Shown here in pieces: positions 10,843-21,189 of a DNA stretch of 64,000 nucleotides (within the stretch, counting starts at the first letter, position 1; every line of letters begins with the position of its first letter). The notes beneath the pieces are model-generated. The model was given only the letters and a program-made list of their open reading frames with translations. It was not told the DNA's origin and ran no database searches. This DNA is from Siphonodentalium dalli (taxonomy: Eukaryota; Mollusca; Scaphopoda; Gadilida; Siphonodentaliidae), in contig CP136065.1 in the NCBI GenBank assembly GCA_032622095.1, positions 113,811,195 through 113,875,194 on the forward strand, given 5' to 3'. The position numbers and the translations under genes are program-made.

Positions 10843-11200
10843 AAGATAGTCGGCTAAACAATCTGCACCAACAAAGTCCGGCAGGTTTGAAACAAATAAT
10901 CTAGTTGAGTTGATTGGCTTTTTGTTCCTAGCGCGGTATGTGTCGCTTCTGTCTTGTCGATCGTGTTTGTCACTATAACGGTTATCTTGATTATCATGTG
11001 TGCGATTGTGGCGATCATGATCATTGTAATTGGACTGGACATGATTGCCCGATTCACCTGTTGTTGACCGAACGTTATTACGCCACATTGTGGTGTTGCT
11101 TGGTACGCAGATTTTCATGTTCGAGCGGACGATCGATAAACCACTGGGTGAATGTATTATGGTTAGGTATTTCGTACTTGAGTAAAATCGTTCCGATAGA
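10843..11200 (-). pseudogene. LINE-A ORF1 middle fragment
   Basis: Minus-strand codons read GTILLKYEIPNHNTFTQWF then, after a frame change, a hydrophilic stretch rich in Asn, Asp, His and Arg (codons from 11118 to about 10930). They end in RLFVSNLPDFVGADCLADYL then YKKTK. The RLFVSNLPD...YL pattern is typical of ORF1 proteins in LINEs that pair with an EN/RT ORF2. An in-frame stop and a frameshift are present. It continues, I infer, into 7257-7431 across the inserted 3.4-kb segment. Upstream, near 11210, it meets the inserted block that holds LINE-B. Confidence 0.55.
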
Positions 11201-11277
11201 GTGACGATAGTTCAACAAAGATTAGCACATGTGCCAAGTTTACGTCACCAGTGTAATTGTGGGGACATGTTTCTATT

Positions 11278-12075
11278 ATGAAGGTTTGCTATCCCGAAGA
11301 TCCACTATTCCGAAGGTTCTCTATTCTGAATACTTGCTATTTCGAAGGTTTACTATTCCGAAGGTTCGCTATTCAGAATGTTCTCCATTCCGAAGGTTTT
11401 TGTTATGTTTAGGTTAATTCTATATTCTAAAGTATTGAGAGGGTTCATTATCACGAAGATTCTTTTCATGGAGTGTGCGCTCACATCCGAACTGATCCTG
11501 CGCGCATACCGATGCAGATACAGGGGGAAATAACTTAGAACATTAAATGTGATTTTGTTTTGTTTTCGCAGGTTTTCTTGAGATTTAATGTGATTACATG
11601 GGCCCATACCTTTGAATTCTTGGCATATAATATGAATGTTGTGGTATATATGGACCCTTCTGCATTGGGACATGACACAGGTACAGTTGACTTAAGTGCT
11701 GTTCTGTGCGGGCTCCAATTTGGGGTTCAATATTTTAAGGGCCAAATTTAGAATTTTATGGGCCCATACCTTTGAAATCTGGACATATAATATGAATATT
11801 GGGGGGGGGGGGCATGTCTCTATTCCGAAGGTTCACTATCCCGAAGGTACATTTTTCCAAAATTTCTCTGAATGTTCGCTGTTCCGAAGGTTCACCAATC
11901 CGAAGGTTCGTTATTCCGAAGGTTCTCTATTCCAATGGTTTTTGATATTTTAAGGTTAATTCTATTTTCTAAAGTATTGAAAGGGTTCATTATCACGAAG
12001 ATTCTTTTTATGAAGGAAATAACTTAAAACATTAAATGTGATTTTGTTTTGTTTTCGCGGGTTTTCTTGAGTTTA
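11278..12075. repeat. Two blocks of 16-bp CCGAAGGTTCGCTATT repeats plus duplicated tail
   Basis: Degenerate 16-bp units of the type CCGAAGGTTCGCTATT occur at about 11278-11400 and again at 11818-11945. Each block is followed by the same roughly 130-bp tail containing GGTTAATTCTAT, AAAGTATTGA and CATTATCACGAAGATTCTTTT. A GGGCCCATACCTTTGAA word also appears twice (about 11600 and 11760). A run of about 12 G precedes the second block near 11803. The 16-bp unit is close to that of the fold-back at 19911-21175. Confidence 0.75.
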
Positions 12076-12335
12076 ATGTCATTACGTATGACCTTATTTC
12101 TCATTACATATTCACGCCAAGCAGCCCACACAATTGCTATGTTTCCTGCGATTTAATGTCATTACGTGTGACCTAATGTCTCAATAATCTGCGGCAAGAG
12201 TACGCCTGCTAAAGGCGAATTATAACAGTGGGACTATAACGCTCAATGAATACTGGAGGCTATAACAAACTTCGCAGCAGGATATCGCTGAATAGACGAG
12301 TATGAGATGAGCCTAACTGCAATTGTGACTTTGTT

Positions 12336-12475
12336 TAAAGGCCCACTTAATTTTGGAGTCATTCATTTTTGTTATATTATATACGGTTTTAAAAACAATT
12401 TATGCCATAAAATTTGAATAAAATACTCTAATTCATCACCATTTGAAACGCAAAATACTTCTATCTCCTAGTTTA
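12336..12475 (-). mobile_element. Fragment of the AAAGGCCCACTTAATT MITE family
   Basis: The sequence from TAAAGGCCCACTTAATTTT through ATACGGTTTTAA, TAAAATACTCTAATTCATCA and CCATTTGAAAC matches the reverse complement of the right part of the complete element at 21867-22346. Only one end is present here, so it is a broken copy. Confidence 0.75.
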
Positions 12476-12589
12476 AAACACCTTTAAAAAACTGCGACAA
12501 GTCGTGCGTTGTATATCTAGCAAGTGGCAACTAACATGTCCTCTACGGCTTTCCATAGATTTCAACGTAATTTGATACTTAGGGGTATT

Positions 12590-12992
12590 TGTGTCCGGGA
12601 AGTGTTTTTAACGGGTCAAATCGTGACCCCGACCTGACCTTGACCTTTAAAAATGTCAATGCAAGGTCAATTTGGGTAAAACGGACGAATTTCGGCGAAA
12701 TTTGATACCTAGGGATACTTTTGTCCGGGGAGTCTTTTGAATGGTTCAAATCCTGACCTCGGCGTGACCTTGACCTTCAATGTGGTCAATAAAAGGTCAA
12801 ATCGGATAAAACGGATGGATTTCGACGAAATTTGATACCTAGGGGTACTTTTCTCCGGGGTGGGGGTGTTTTGGACTGGTCAAATCATGACCCTGACCTG
12901 ACCTTGACTTTCGAAATAATCAATTCAAGGTCAAATCGCGCCTTTCTCCGGAAATCAGATGGGAAACAGCCCGGACGAAGTCGGGCCCATCA
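12590..12992 (+). mobile_element. Helitron-like 3' part with GACCTTGACC repeats
   Basis: Plus-strand counterpart of the unit at 9904-10400. It carries three to four diverged units marked by TGACCTTGACCTT and GAAATTTGATACCTAGGG, about 127-137 bp apart. It ends with the hairpin GCCCGGACGAAGTCGGGC followed by CCATCAGCTTGTG. The terminal CTTG departs from CTRR by one base. I cannot see a clean 5' end. It is old and non-coding. Confidence 0.55.
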
Positions 12993-13216
12993 GCTTGTGT
13001 AATAAAGAAGACAGTTTGAAGAATGTAATGTATAACACGAGAAACAGGAAAACTTGAAATATGGAAGTATGAAAATTTCCCACATAAAATTTGAAAGCTA
13101 GTTTATAGTATAATTATATTATAATTTATATTTATGGCAAAAATATGATCTTGGTGGCGTTACCATTTCTGACTATGGTTTTCTTGTAACCGTTATGGTT
13201 TTGATTATTAATTGGA

Positions 13217-14599
13217 GTGAAGAGCGAGCTCGTTGATCGCGTTGTTGTGTTAGAAGGCAAAAGTAATAACGTGGCATGGGTACGCGTTCAGTCTGCGGAT
13301 AGCGATTGTGCCATTTTGGTAGGGTCTGTATATATCCCGCCTTCGAGCACCAGATACTGTGACGATGATTGGGCCATGGGATTAATACGAGATATGCAAA
13401 AATTTAAAAATGATAATGATATAATTATATTGGCCGGAGATTTCAATTCTCGAACAAAAGATCTGAACGATATTTTTGATATCCATAAAGATATCGATGA
13501 TATAGCACAGTGGTTCACAAATGACGATTCGTTGATTGATTACATTATTGATGCACAATGTTATGAAAGGGAATTTATTCCAAAGCGAGCCTCGCAAGAC
13601 ACGGGCAAACCAAATAGTTATGGGTATAAACTAATAGCTATGTGTAAATTTACTAACCTTTATATATTGAATGGTAGATATGACCAGGATAAGAGAATAG
13701 GAAAATTGACTAGTAATGAAAAGTCACTCATAGATTACGTGTTGGGTAACAGGAAATCACTATCGCTGATAAAAAGCTTTGATGTTTTGCAATTTTCCCC
13801 ATTATTCTCAGATATACATGCTCCAATTCATTTGGAAATATGTTTTGATGATGGCCCACGAAATATGGCAGACATAGCAACAGCCGACCAAAAAGAGTAT
13901 GCAGATATGCATCAAACAGGCCGATCAAAACCGAAAAGATGGGCCCCGGAAAAATCAAATCAGTATTCCGATAATATAGATTTGGCCAAATTGAATATAA
14001 TCGAACAAAATCTAAAAGATTTGGCATCAGCTCCTCAAAGTGAGCAAAATGTTAATACGATTTGTAAAATGATAGCAGGTGTGTTAGTTGACTCTGCATG
14101 CTCCACAGTTGGTGTTAAAAATATAATCACGACTGAGCAGCAGAGGGATGGGGATCGAAAGAGAAACTGTAAGTCTTGGTTTGATTCTGAGTGTAGACAG
14201 AAACGTAAACAATTTAACTATGCTAAACTAAACTATAAAACAGTCAGGTCCCAAGAGAATAAGATAAATCTGAAAGATTTAAGTTTAGAGTATAGAAAGA
14301 CAATGGATCGAAAAATAAAAGGAGAACGGCTACAAACAGCTGACGAGCTGAAGTCACTATGTCGCTCTTCTAGCAAACAATTTTGGGGAAGACTTAAATG
14401 TCTTTCTGGGACTCACAATCACGCAGAGAAACAAAAATGCAAAGTAGATATAAATTCTTTTTATGAACATTTTAAATATCTCAATGAGGGCGAAGGGATA
14501 AATCTCAATGAGCAAATTACCGACATTTATGAGAGGGATTTCTCGTCCGAACTTAATTCGCCGATTTCGGATGACGAGGTGCACCGAAGTCTGCGATAA
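13217..14599 (+). pseudogene. LINE-B endonuclease and EN-RT linker
   Basis: This 460-residue stretch is the LINE endonuclease lacking its N-terminal strand. I see ILVGSVYIPPSS (33-44), LAGDFNSR (72-79) with the catalytic GDFN, SLIDYVL (170-176) and FSDIHAPIHLEI (197-208), equivalent to SDHxP with an Ile inserted or replaced around the catalytic His. A basic linker follows, with WFDSECRQKRKQFNYAKLNY, the usual nuclease-to-RT bridge. The frame ends at 14599 by a stop, but codons in a second frame continue at once with NRLKNDKSPGIDLV, the start of RT, so a single indel near 14598 broke it. The ATG at 13217 is simply the first Met in frame. Confidence 0.87.
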
Positions 14600-14601
14600 A
14601 T

Positions 14602-15852
14602 AGACTGAAAAACGACAAAAGCCCAGGGATAGATCTAGTTAGAAACGAATATATAAAATGTTCTACCAATATTTTTATCAATATTTATTGCAGAATATTT
14701 AACATAATATTGGACTCTGGGATATTCCCAGAAGACTGGGCAATTGGTATGATAAAACCGCTTTATAAGAAAACTGGAGATCCGGGAAATCCAGAATCTT
14801 ACAGAGGTATAACATTACTAAGTTGTCTAGCTAAAGTTTTCACATCAATTTTAAATACCCGATTAACGATATATGCTGAAAAAAATACCACAATAGACAA
14901 CAATCAAATAGGATTCAGGAAGAAACATTCCACAATTGACAATATTTTCAAATTGAAAAATATCATTGATATTTATTTTGCGAGCGGAAAGAAATTATAT
15001 TGTACATTTGTTGACTTTCACAAAGCTTTCGACACGGTATGGAGGGATGCACATTGGATAAAATTGTTGCAAAATGATCTTAATGGGAAGATATTCAGAG
15101 TCATTGAAAACTTTTATAGCAAAATAAAATCCTGTGTCAAGGAAAGTGATATAAAGTCGAACTATTTCACGAGCAATATTGGCTTGTTTCAAGGTGAATT
15201 AATGTCACCATTTTTGTTTTCGTTGTATTTTAACGACCTTCAGAAAATCCTAGAAGATTGTGCAATAAATAGCCTTAAAAATTTGGATGAAATTATGTTA
15301 AAAAACATAGGGTGCTATGTAAAATTATTATGCTTGTTATACGCCGATGATACTGTAATACTCACAGAAAATGAAGGAGATATGACACGCGCACTCCGGG
15401 CATTTGAAGATTATTCAGACGCATGGAAATTACATGTCAATATTAATAAATCTAAAGTTACTATATTCTGCAAACAATTCCCAAAAAATCCACAAAAATT
15501 CTCCTTCAATGAAAATATCCTTGAAACCGTCAAGGAATTTAATTATCTTGGAGTGAAGTTCTTTTTTAATGGTCGGTTCTGTAGAGCCATAAAAAGAAAT
15601 AAAGAGGTTGCGATAAAAGCCATGTACGGCCTTTTTGATAAGACCAGAAAATTAGACCTCCCAATTGATATCATGCTGATACTCTTCGAACATAAAATCG
15701 CTCCAATTTTGTTATATGGGAGCGAAGTGTGGGGATTCGAACTAATCAAAGACATAGAATATGTTCACTTGAAATTCTGTAAAATATTACTGAGAATGAA
15801 ATCAAGCACGCCAAGTTATATGGTTTATGGTGAGTTGGGGAGATACCCATGA
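14602..15852 (+). pseudogene. LINE-B reverse transcriptase
   Basis: This holds a complete LINE reverse transcriptase that would copy the element RNA at a nicked target. Before the first Met at 14710, in the same frame, lies KSPGID. In the 380-residue stretch from 14710 I see IKPLYKKTGDPGNPESYRGI (15-34), motif A FVDFHKAFDTVW (100-111), motif B GLFQGELMSPFLF (158-170), motif C YADDTVIL (211-218) and the thumb LLYGSEVWGFE. All catalytic Asp residues are present. The frame ends GELGRYP then TGA; dropping one base would continue into the next piece (MNIAIKCR), so a single-base indel separates them. Confidence 0.9.
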
Positions 15853-16514
15853 ATATTGCTATTAAATGCAGAAATATTTCTTATTGGTCTAAGTTAGTTT
15901 CACAAGAGGGGTCTATATTAGCGAAAGAGATATATAAACTTGTGTTCGCATGCAGTGACACAAATTCATTCGCGGGAAAGATAAGTTGGATAGAAAATAT
16001 TAGATGTATAATGAATGAAAGTGGTTTAAGTGAAACATTCACCGCACAAACACCCTTGTCGAAAATAAGGAAAGTTAAAACAGTTTTGATTGAAAAGTTT
16101 GAAGAGAGTTGGCGAATTGAAATAGGGAATTCATCTCGGGGTTTACTATATCGACAAATTAAACCAAAATTGAATTTTAGTAAATACCTCACTGAGTTAC
16201 CGCGAACATTATCTGAGTATCTTGTTAAGATTAGAACAGCTAACCACAGACTATCTATATAGTCAGGACGATGGCATGACCAGGTTAAAGAGAAAAGAAT
16301 ATGCAGGGCATGTAGGGAAGGACTAGGGGATGAATACCACCATGTGTTAATTTGTAAAGAATTTCAAACTCTGAGGGCTAAATATATACCTACGTACTAC
16401 TGGGAGTCGCCTAACCTGACAAAATTGTGTGGGCTAGTAACAGTGGAAAATATGAGCCTCCTTAAGAAATTATGTATTTTTCTAAAGTTATCGCTAAGAA
16501 ATTACCCCATGTAA
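15849..16514 (+). pseudogene. LINE-B C-terminal region with Cys/His knuckle
   Basis: The frame from 15849 carries the post-RT helix-rich region, ending LVKIRTANHRLSI and a TAG at 16260-16262. The reading continues in the same frame as SGRWHDQVKEKRICRACREG, then EYHHVLICKEF, a C-x2-C...H...C knuckle, to a TAA at 16512-16514. LINEs of this kind read HRLxIExGRW here, so the TAG looks like a single-base change of a Glu codon. It is followed by a short 3' UTR and an A-rich tail. Confidence 0.8.
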
Positions 16515-16792
16515 TACACACAATCGATGCCAAATATACATGATACAGCTTCATGCAAAGGGGAAAACCCAGCTTGACAAAATTGACTAAATCGGACGGC
16601 ATTGTATGTGACACCACAAATGGCGAATGAGCGTGGCCAAAAAAAAAAACAACAAACAAACAAATAAACAAAACAAATAATATAATATAGGCAAATCGGG
16701 GGTCACTGCTTGTATATATCTATTTGTATTATATATATGTAAATATGTTTTGTTCATGTACTAATGCACTTATGTTCTGTATTGATTTGCAG

Positions 16793-17571
16793 CTAAGGCA
16801 TAATAAACTTATCAAAATTAGCATGCGTATTGTGCTGGTTTGGCTGAATGTCACTGATTATCACCGAGTCGTGTTCACCGTCCACATCATCCGGCAAATT
16901 TGTATTTACAACGGTATCCTTTATAAATTCACAGAAGCTATCAAGTCGTGTGCACACTTCATCTGCGAATTGTTGCATTTGGCCTTGCAATTGTTTGAAA
17001 TTGTCTGGGTTGACTTTTTGATCAGACACATTTGGGCATGAGTGTGGTTGTGAAACCACCTTCGTTAATTTGTTCACGTTGTCACTTAGAGTTCCTATGG
17101 ACCCAGTATTCCGATTTACTGCACGAACTACACTTTTAGCATGATCCAGGTTAGTTTCAATGTCAGTTTGGAGATCGTGTATCTTTGAACGGCAATTAGC
17201 GACTCCATCACACTTGTCATCTAGAGTTCGTTGCAGTTTTAGTTCGTTTGACTCCATCAGTTCAGTGTTAGATGCGACATTGTTTTCAATATATACGATT
17301 AATTGCTGGATTTGTCTCAGAGTTGACTGTGTATTATCGTCAGCGTTTTGCGATGCAAGTGGATCGAATCGACATTCCAACTCTGCCACCAGATTGTCCA
17401 GATTGGTTATTGATTTTGTTATGTCGGGCAACGACTCAGGGACATTCCGCACGAGATCTCGGTTTTCACATAGCATGTCGAGGATGTTCTGTTCTGTTGA
17501 AAGCTGTCAGGTACAGGTGCTGGTATTGGTTCAAAGTCAAATAGGACATTATAAATGAAACTAGACCCCAT
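16793..17571 (-). pseudogene. LINE-A ORF1 N-terminal coiled-coil part
   Basis: On the minus strand a likely start at 17571 reads MGSSFIYNVLFDFEPIPAPV. After a one-base frame change, codons from about 17500 read STEQNILDMLCENRDLVRN and continue open to 16793. The 227-residue stretch from 17476 is rich in Leu, Asn, Gln and Glu, with heptad-like spacing (ITNLDNLVAELE, LRQIQQLIVYIENN, LQTDIETNLDHAKSVV). That suggests a long coiled coil, as in LINE ORF1 proteins that trimerise and bind RNA. It ends at a stop next to the A-rich tail of LINE-B. A host coiled-coil exon is the alternative, but the order and strand fit LINE-A. Confidence 0.58.
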
Positions 17572-17579
17572 TGGCCAGC

Positions 17580-18775
17580 ATTAATTTGGGGGTATTATGA
17601 TATCGACGAATACTTCAATTCGTTTTTATTATGAGCGTCAATATTTCATATTTTAATAGAGGAATGTTTTGAAGATAGAATTGACAATTTAAATTAATAA
17701 ATACAAAAATCACAAATATTTCCCTATAAGTTAGTATGAAAAACAGACAATGGTCAATGAATTTTGTGACCTATAACAAAAGAGAACACCAATGATGACA
17801 TCTGAAGTCCGAAGTATTCGCCCTACGAAGTCCAGCGTTCGCAGGTCCGGTGTCCGGAATACGCCATAACATGCCCCGAATCCGGCATCCGAACAGGGGA
17901 TCACTACTCTCACATATACATTGCAGATGTAGCTGCAAGCATTCAGCTCAAAAGACAGACGTAATCGCCATCATCGGGGGATCTCACTGTGTGTGTGGAA
18001 AAGTATCTGGAATAACATATCCAAAATCCGCCTTGGGGAATATTCAGGATTCAAGATGGCGACCAAAAATGACAAATATTCCACAACCAGTGTTATTCCG
18101 TTGTCAGATAGGGATAATGAGATTGTTCTCGATCAAATCTATCACAATTGACAGAAGAGTCCACGGGAATTACACACATATCATCATCGTTATTGTATGT
18201 AGAATCTGAGAAATTACTAACAGACAACAAAAACAGACAGCAATTAAAAATACATTTGAGAGATTAAAAATAATATTTGTTTGTCCCTTTCGGTACCAAG
18301 GACTCTTAGAATAATTCATAAGTTTGCAAACACTCAAAATGACCACAAAATAGCTTTTTGTTGTAGCATAGCTACGGTTAGACTACCTCTTGTTGCGTTA
18401 TTTTCAAATAATATGCATAATTTATTAGTGATAATTGTTTAATTCAAACATGAAATCAAATTTTTATTCAAAACTAAAAGACACAATATGTCTTACCGCC
18501 GAAATAACATCACAAAGCAACAACCAAACATCAACAAAGGATCAAATATGTACATACACATAATAGTTCAGTTGTATTAGATGAATGCAGAATTGTTATA
18601 TTAATATTGCTATAGAAATATATATCTTATAATATATCTACGTTATAGTAGTTAATGAATACTGACTACTGTAAGCGCGGTACAACTATATATAGAAATT
18701 ATGCATATGCGTGTGTTTATAGCTATATAAGTAGATACTCTATCAACAGTATCCATAAATGAGCCGGATATTAAT
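17580..18775. other. Gene-free stretch
   Basis: No coding region or RNA gene is supported. Around 17805-17895 there are loosely repeated GAAGTCC/GTCCGG words with no clear period. The rest is AT-rich unique-looking sequence leading into the fold-back element at 18778. Confidence 0.55.
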
Positions 18776-18777
18776 TT

Positions 18778-19265
18778 TTTTTAAATCTAGTTTCATTAAC
18801 CCGGAAGCAAGTTAAAATTTTCCAAAACCGGTCATTTTGTGTGAGTCTACTGTGAGTACTGCATATAGTTCTTATGCAACACAATATATAATAATAAAAA
18901 TGAAATAAAGACACAAGGACTGAACTGACACGAATGCCGATTTGAAAACATACATATGGACCAGTATGGACAAGAATATAACTTCATAAATATTTAGAGC
19001 GTATATACTTCTTCGTTATATATTTGATTTATATTTGGCCAATGACAAATTAGTGTTATGTCATTTCAGCTTACTTACAAACTGGCTGCTTTTGGAAAAT
19101 TTTAATTTGCTTCCGGGTTTATGAAACTGATTTTTTCAATAAATGAGAGATACGAGGCCGTCATGTAGCGTAATGTGGCCAGGTTGGATACCTTTCTATA
19201 GGATTTAAGTACTATTGGGGGTGGGGTCATTATTTGTTCTGGGGTACTGTGGTTAATATTGGGTG
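18778..19265. mobile_element. Fold-back element, copy 1 (partial)
   Basis: Inverted arms face each other. The left arm carries AGTTTCATTAACCCGGAAGC, then TTTTCCAAAACCGG; the right arm carries CTGCTTTTGGAAAATTTTAA, then TTCCGGGTTTATGAAACT. The loop contains AACACGAATGCC-like text and TATAACTTCATAAATATTTA. The outer right side reads TTGGATACCTTTCTATAGGA and ACTATTGGGGGTGGGG. Arms, loop and outer right side all match the larger element at 49598-50862. The left outer arm is missing, so this copy is truncated. It is non-coding. Confidence 0.8.
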
Positions 19266-19660
19266 AGGGATAGCCTTCAAGGGTAAAATATGTTTTAACT
19301 TGTCTATATATATGTCCGAAGTTTATTACCATGTGTTTTTGTCCTTATCGAACAGATAGTTCACCCAACAGCGATTCAATTCAGATTCAAGTTTACATCT
19401 TATGTCAGATAATAACATAAGTTTCACAAAAAGTTTCCTGATTGTCCCAAACATGACCGAAACCTAGTAGATTTAAAAGATCGTGTAATTGCCATCCAAA
19501 GCATACTTTGTGAAAAATTGACTCTGCTTTATAAGAGAAGAGGAATCATTCTGAAGCACATTGAAACAAAATTTGACATATTACATAATATAGCACGAAG
19601 GGCAACTCACTACTACAACACAACAGTCCCACTTGCCTGCAGCATGTATGTGACAATATA

Positions 19661-19826
19661 CGTAGATAGAACGACACAAGTGTGTGAACATGATAACGTT
19701 ATTGCACGTGTTTGTTCTGATGCGATGGTAAAACGAGAACCCGAGGTTCGAGTTTTACATCGCGGCATGACACACGAGTGCAATAACGTTAACATGTTCA
19801 CAAAAACTGTGTTGTTCTATGTTGCA
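19661..19826. repeat. 166-bp near-perfect palindrome
   Basis: The left half (ATAGAACGACACAAG, GTGAACATGATAACGTTATT, GTAAAACGAGAAC) is the reverse complement of the right half (GTTCGAGTTTTAC, AATAACGTTAACATGTTCAC, TGTTGTTCTAT), with a loop of only a few bases near 19742-19746. Arms are about 80 bp with scattered mismatches. It would fold into one long hairpin. A short MITE is the likeliest origin; a hairpin RNA precursor cannot be excluded. An open frame of 115 codons crosses it but looks accidental. Confidence 0.78.
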
Positions 19827-20251
19827 CACTCTGGATATTGTAGCTTGTACTATACTAACATTTAGGTCTATATTGTTTATTTAATTGCACAAACGTGTGC
19901 TAACCGCAGATGTGTCAGACCGGTTTTCCGAAGACCTATTACTACGAAGGCCCACAACTCCGAAGACCCGATTCTCCGACGGCCCACAACTCCGAAGACC
20001 CGATTCTCCGACGGCCCATAACTCCGAAGACCCGATTCTCCGACGACCCATAACTCCGAAGATCCGATTCTCCGAAAGCCCATAACTCCGAAGGGCCGAT
20101 TCTCCGAAGACCTATAACGCCGAAGACCTATAACTCCGAATGCCCGATTCTCCGACGGCCCATAACTCCGAAGGTCCGATTCTCCGAAGGTCCGATTCTC
20201 CGAAGATTTTGTTTTATCGGGGTATTATCGTTTACTAAATAGTGTACAGTC

Positions 20252-20443
20252 CAGTGGCGAAGCCAAGGGGTCCCAAAATTCCCACTGCCCCCATTAAACC
20301 TCTACTTGCTATTTCAGACAATATGGGCCCCTACCAAAACATGTCCAATGTCATGTAAACGCCCGGAAATCGTTCATGGGGCATCAAAATATTCAAACTT
20401 TTCCTACTGCCCCCACCTAAATGGGAATCCTGGCCCGCCACTG
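20252..20443. mobile_element. CAGTGGCG-ended MITE, left copy
   Basis: It starts CAGTGGCGAAGCC and ends GGCCCGCCACTG, an inverted terminal repeat of the kind often seen in hAT-like MITEs. A diverged inverted relative lies in 20595-20879; both share AACATGTC, AATGTCATGTAAACG and GGAAATC words. I see no convincing 8-bp target duplication, because the flanking bases are themselves inverted (GTGTACAGTC and GACTATACAC). It is part of the inverted core of the larger fold-back. Confidence 0.6.
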
Positions 20444-20594
20444 ACTATACACCAGATACTATAACGTTACGTTGGCCCATGAGATGCCAGAGTAAAATGT
20501 AAAGGGGTGAACGGGGAAGAACTTGTCGCCCCTGTGCATGTTAGGCTACTCTGACATTCTTGCAGCGTTTCGTTATAATATACCCGGTGCACAC

Positions 20595-20879
20595 CAGTGG
20601 CGGAGCCAGGGTTCCCATTTAGGGGTGCACATTAATTAGCATATGTGGGGGATATGTGGGGGATATATCATGCATATGATATGCCGAAAGCATATCACGA
20701 AGGCCTGATTGGGGAGCGCATACATGGGAGGGGTCGCCCCCAATCGTTGGTCCGGGGGCTCCCCTGGGCAGGAACACTGTGAATATTTGAATGCCTAGGA
20801 GGGATTTCCTGACGTTTACATGACATTTGACATGTTTTTTTGGGGCGGTCTTCCCGAGGGCCCCATTGACCCGCCACTG
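20595..20879. mobile_element. CAGTGGCG-ended MITE, right inverted copy
   Basis: It starts CAGTGGCGGAGCCAGG and ends GACCCGCCACTG. Its right part is the inverted counterpart of the left copy. A GGGGGATATGTG direct repeat and GCATATGATATGC-like palindromes near 20640-20690 are extra to the left copy. Non-coding. Confidence 0.55.
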
Positions 20880-21189
20880 GACTGTACACTATTTAATAAG
20901 CGATAAAACATGATCTTCGGAGAATCGGACCTTCGGAGAATCGAACCTTCGGAGAATCGGCCCTTCGGAGTTATAGACCTTCGGAGTTATGGGCGTTCGG
21001 AGTTATAGGACTTCGGAGTTATGGGCTTTCGGAGTTATGGGTCTTCGGAGTTATGGGATTTCGGAGAATCGGGACTTCGGAGTTATGGGCTTTCGGAGAA
21101 TCGGGGCATCGGATAATCTGACCTTCGGAGAATCGGACCTTCGGAGTTATGGGTCTTCGGAAAAACGCTACGTAACCATTGCAGACTAT

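Larger units (their letters stand above)
13100..16690 (+). mobile_element. LINE-B: 5'-truncated non-LTR retrotransposon
   Basis: Endonuclease, reverse transcriptase and C-terminal knuckle domains follow each other on the plus strand, with an A-rich tail at about 16639-16680. The first ~60 residues of the endonuclease are missing, so the copy is probably 5'-truncated. Only two frame changes (about 14598 and 15845) and one internal stop (16260) break the polyprotein, so it is younger than LINE-A. It sits between ORF1 pieces of LINE-A. Confidence 0.85.
1792..17571 (-). mobile_element. LINE-A: non-LTR retrotransposon, minus strand, split by nested insertions
   Basis: Pieces of one non-LTR retrotransposon lie in order on the minus strand. 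ORF1 start with a coiled coil is at 16793-17571, ORF1 middle at about 10843-11200, ORF1 end at 7257-7431, endonuclease at 6352-7033, the EN-RT linker and RT start at 4837-5675, RT at 2940-4062 and the C-terminal region at 2081-3073. Between the pieces lie inserts, two of which have 5-bp target duplications. Frameshifts and stops show it is dead. Its 3' end is uncertain; I place it near 1792-2080. That all pieces come from a single insertion is inferred from order, strand and reading-frame continuity. Confidence 0.7.
19911..21175. mobile_element. Fold-back element with arms of 16-bp tandem repeats
   Basis: The left arm (about 19920-20210) is a tandem array of 16-bp units such as CCGAAGGTCCGATTCT and CCGACGGCCCATAACT. 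The right arm (about 20910-21165) holds the same units on the opposite strand. Inside the arrays the inversion continues with AAATAGTGTACAGTCCAGTG on the left and CACTGGACTGTACACTATTT on the right. The layout matches the fold-back transposon design of tandem repeats inside long inverted termini. No protein is encoded. Open frames inside the arms come from the repeat alone. Confidence 0.82.

Noticed and set aside
19518-19865. 115-codon plus-strand frame
   Set aside because: It runs straight through a near-perfect palindrome, so half of it is the reverse complement of the other half.
19877-20085. Short frames on both strands of the 16-bp repeat arms
   Set aside because: The same repetitive text in both directions; no start context and no domain.
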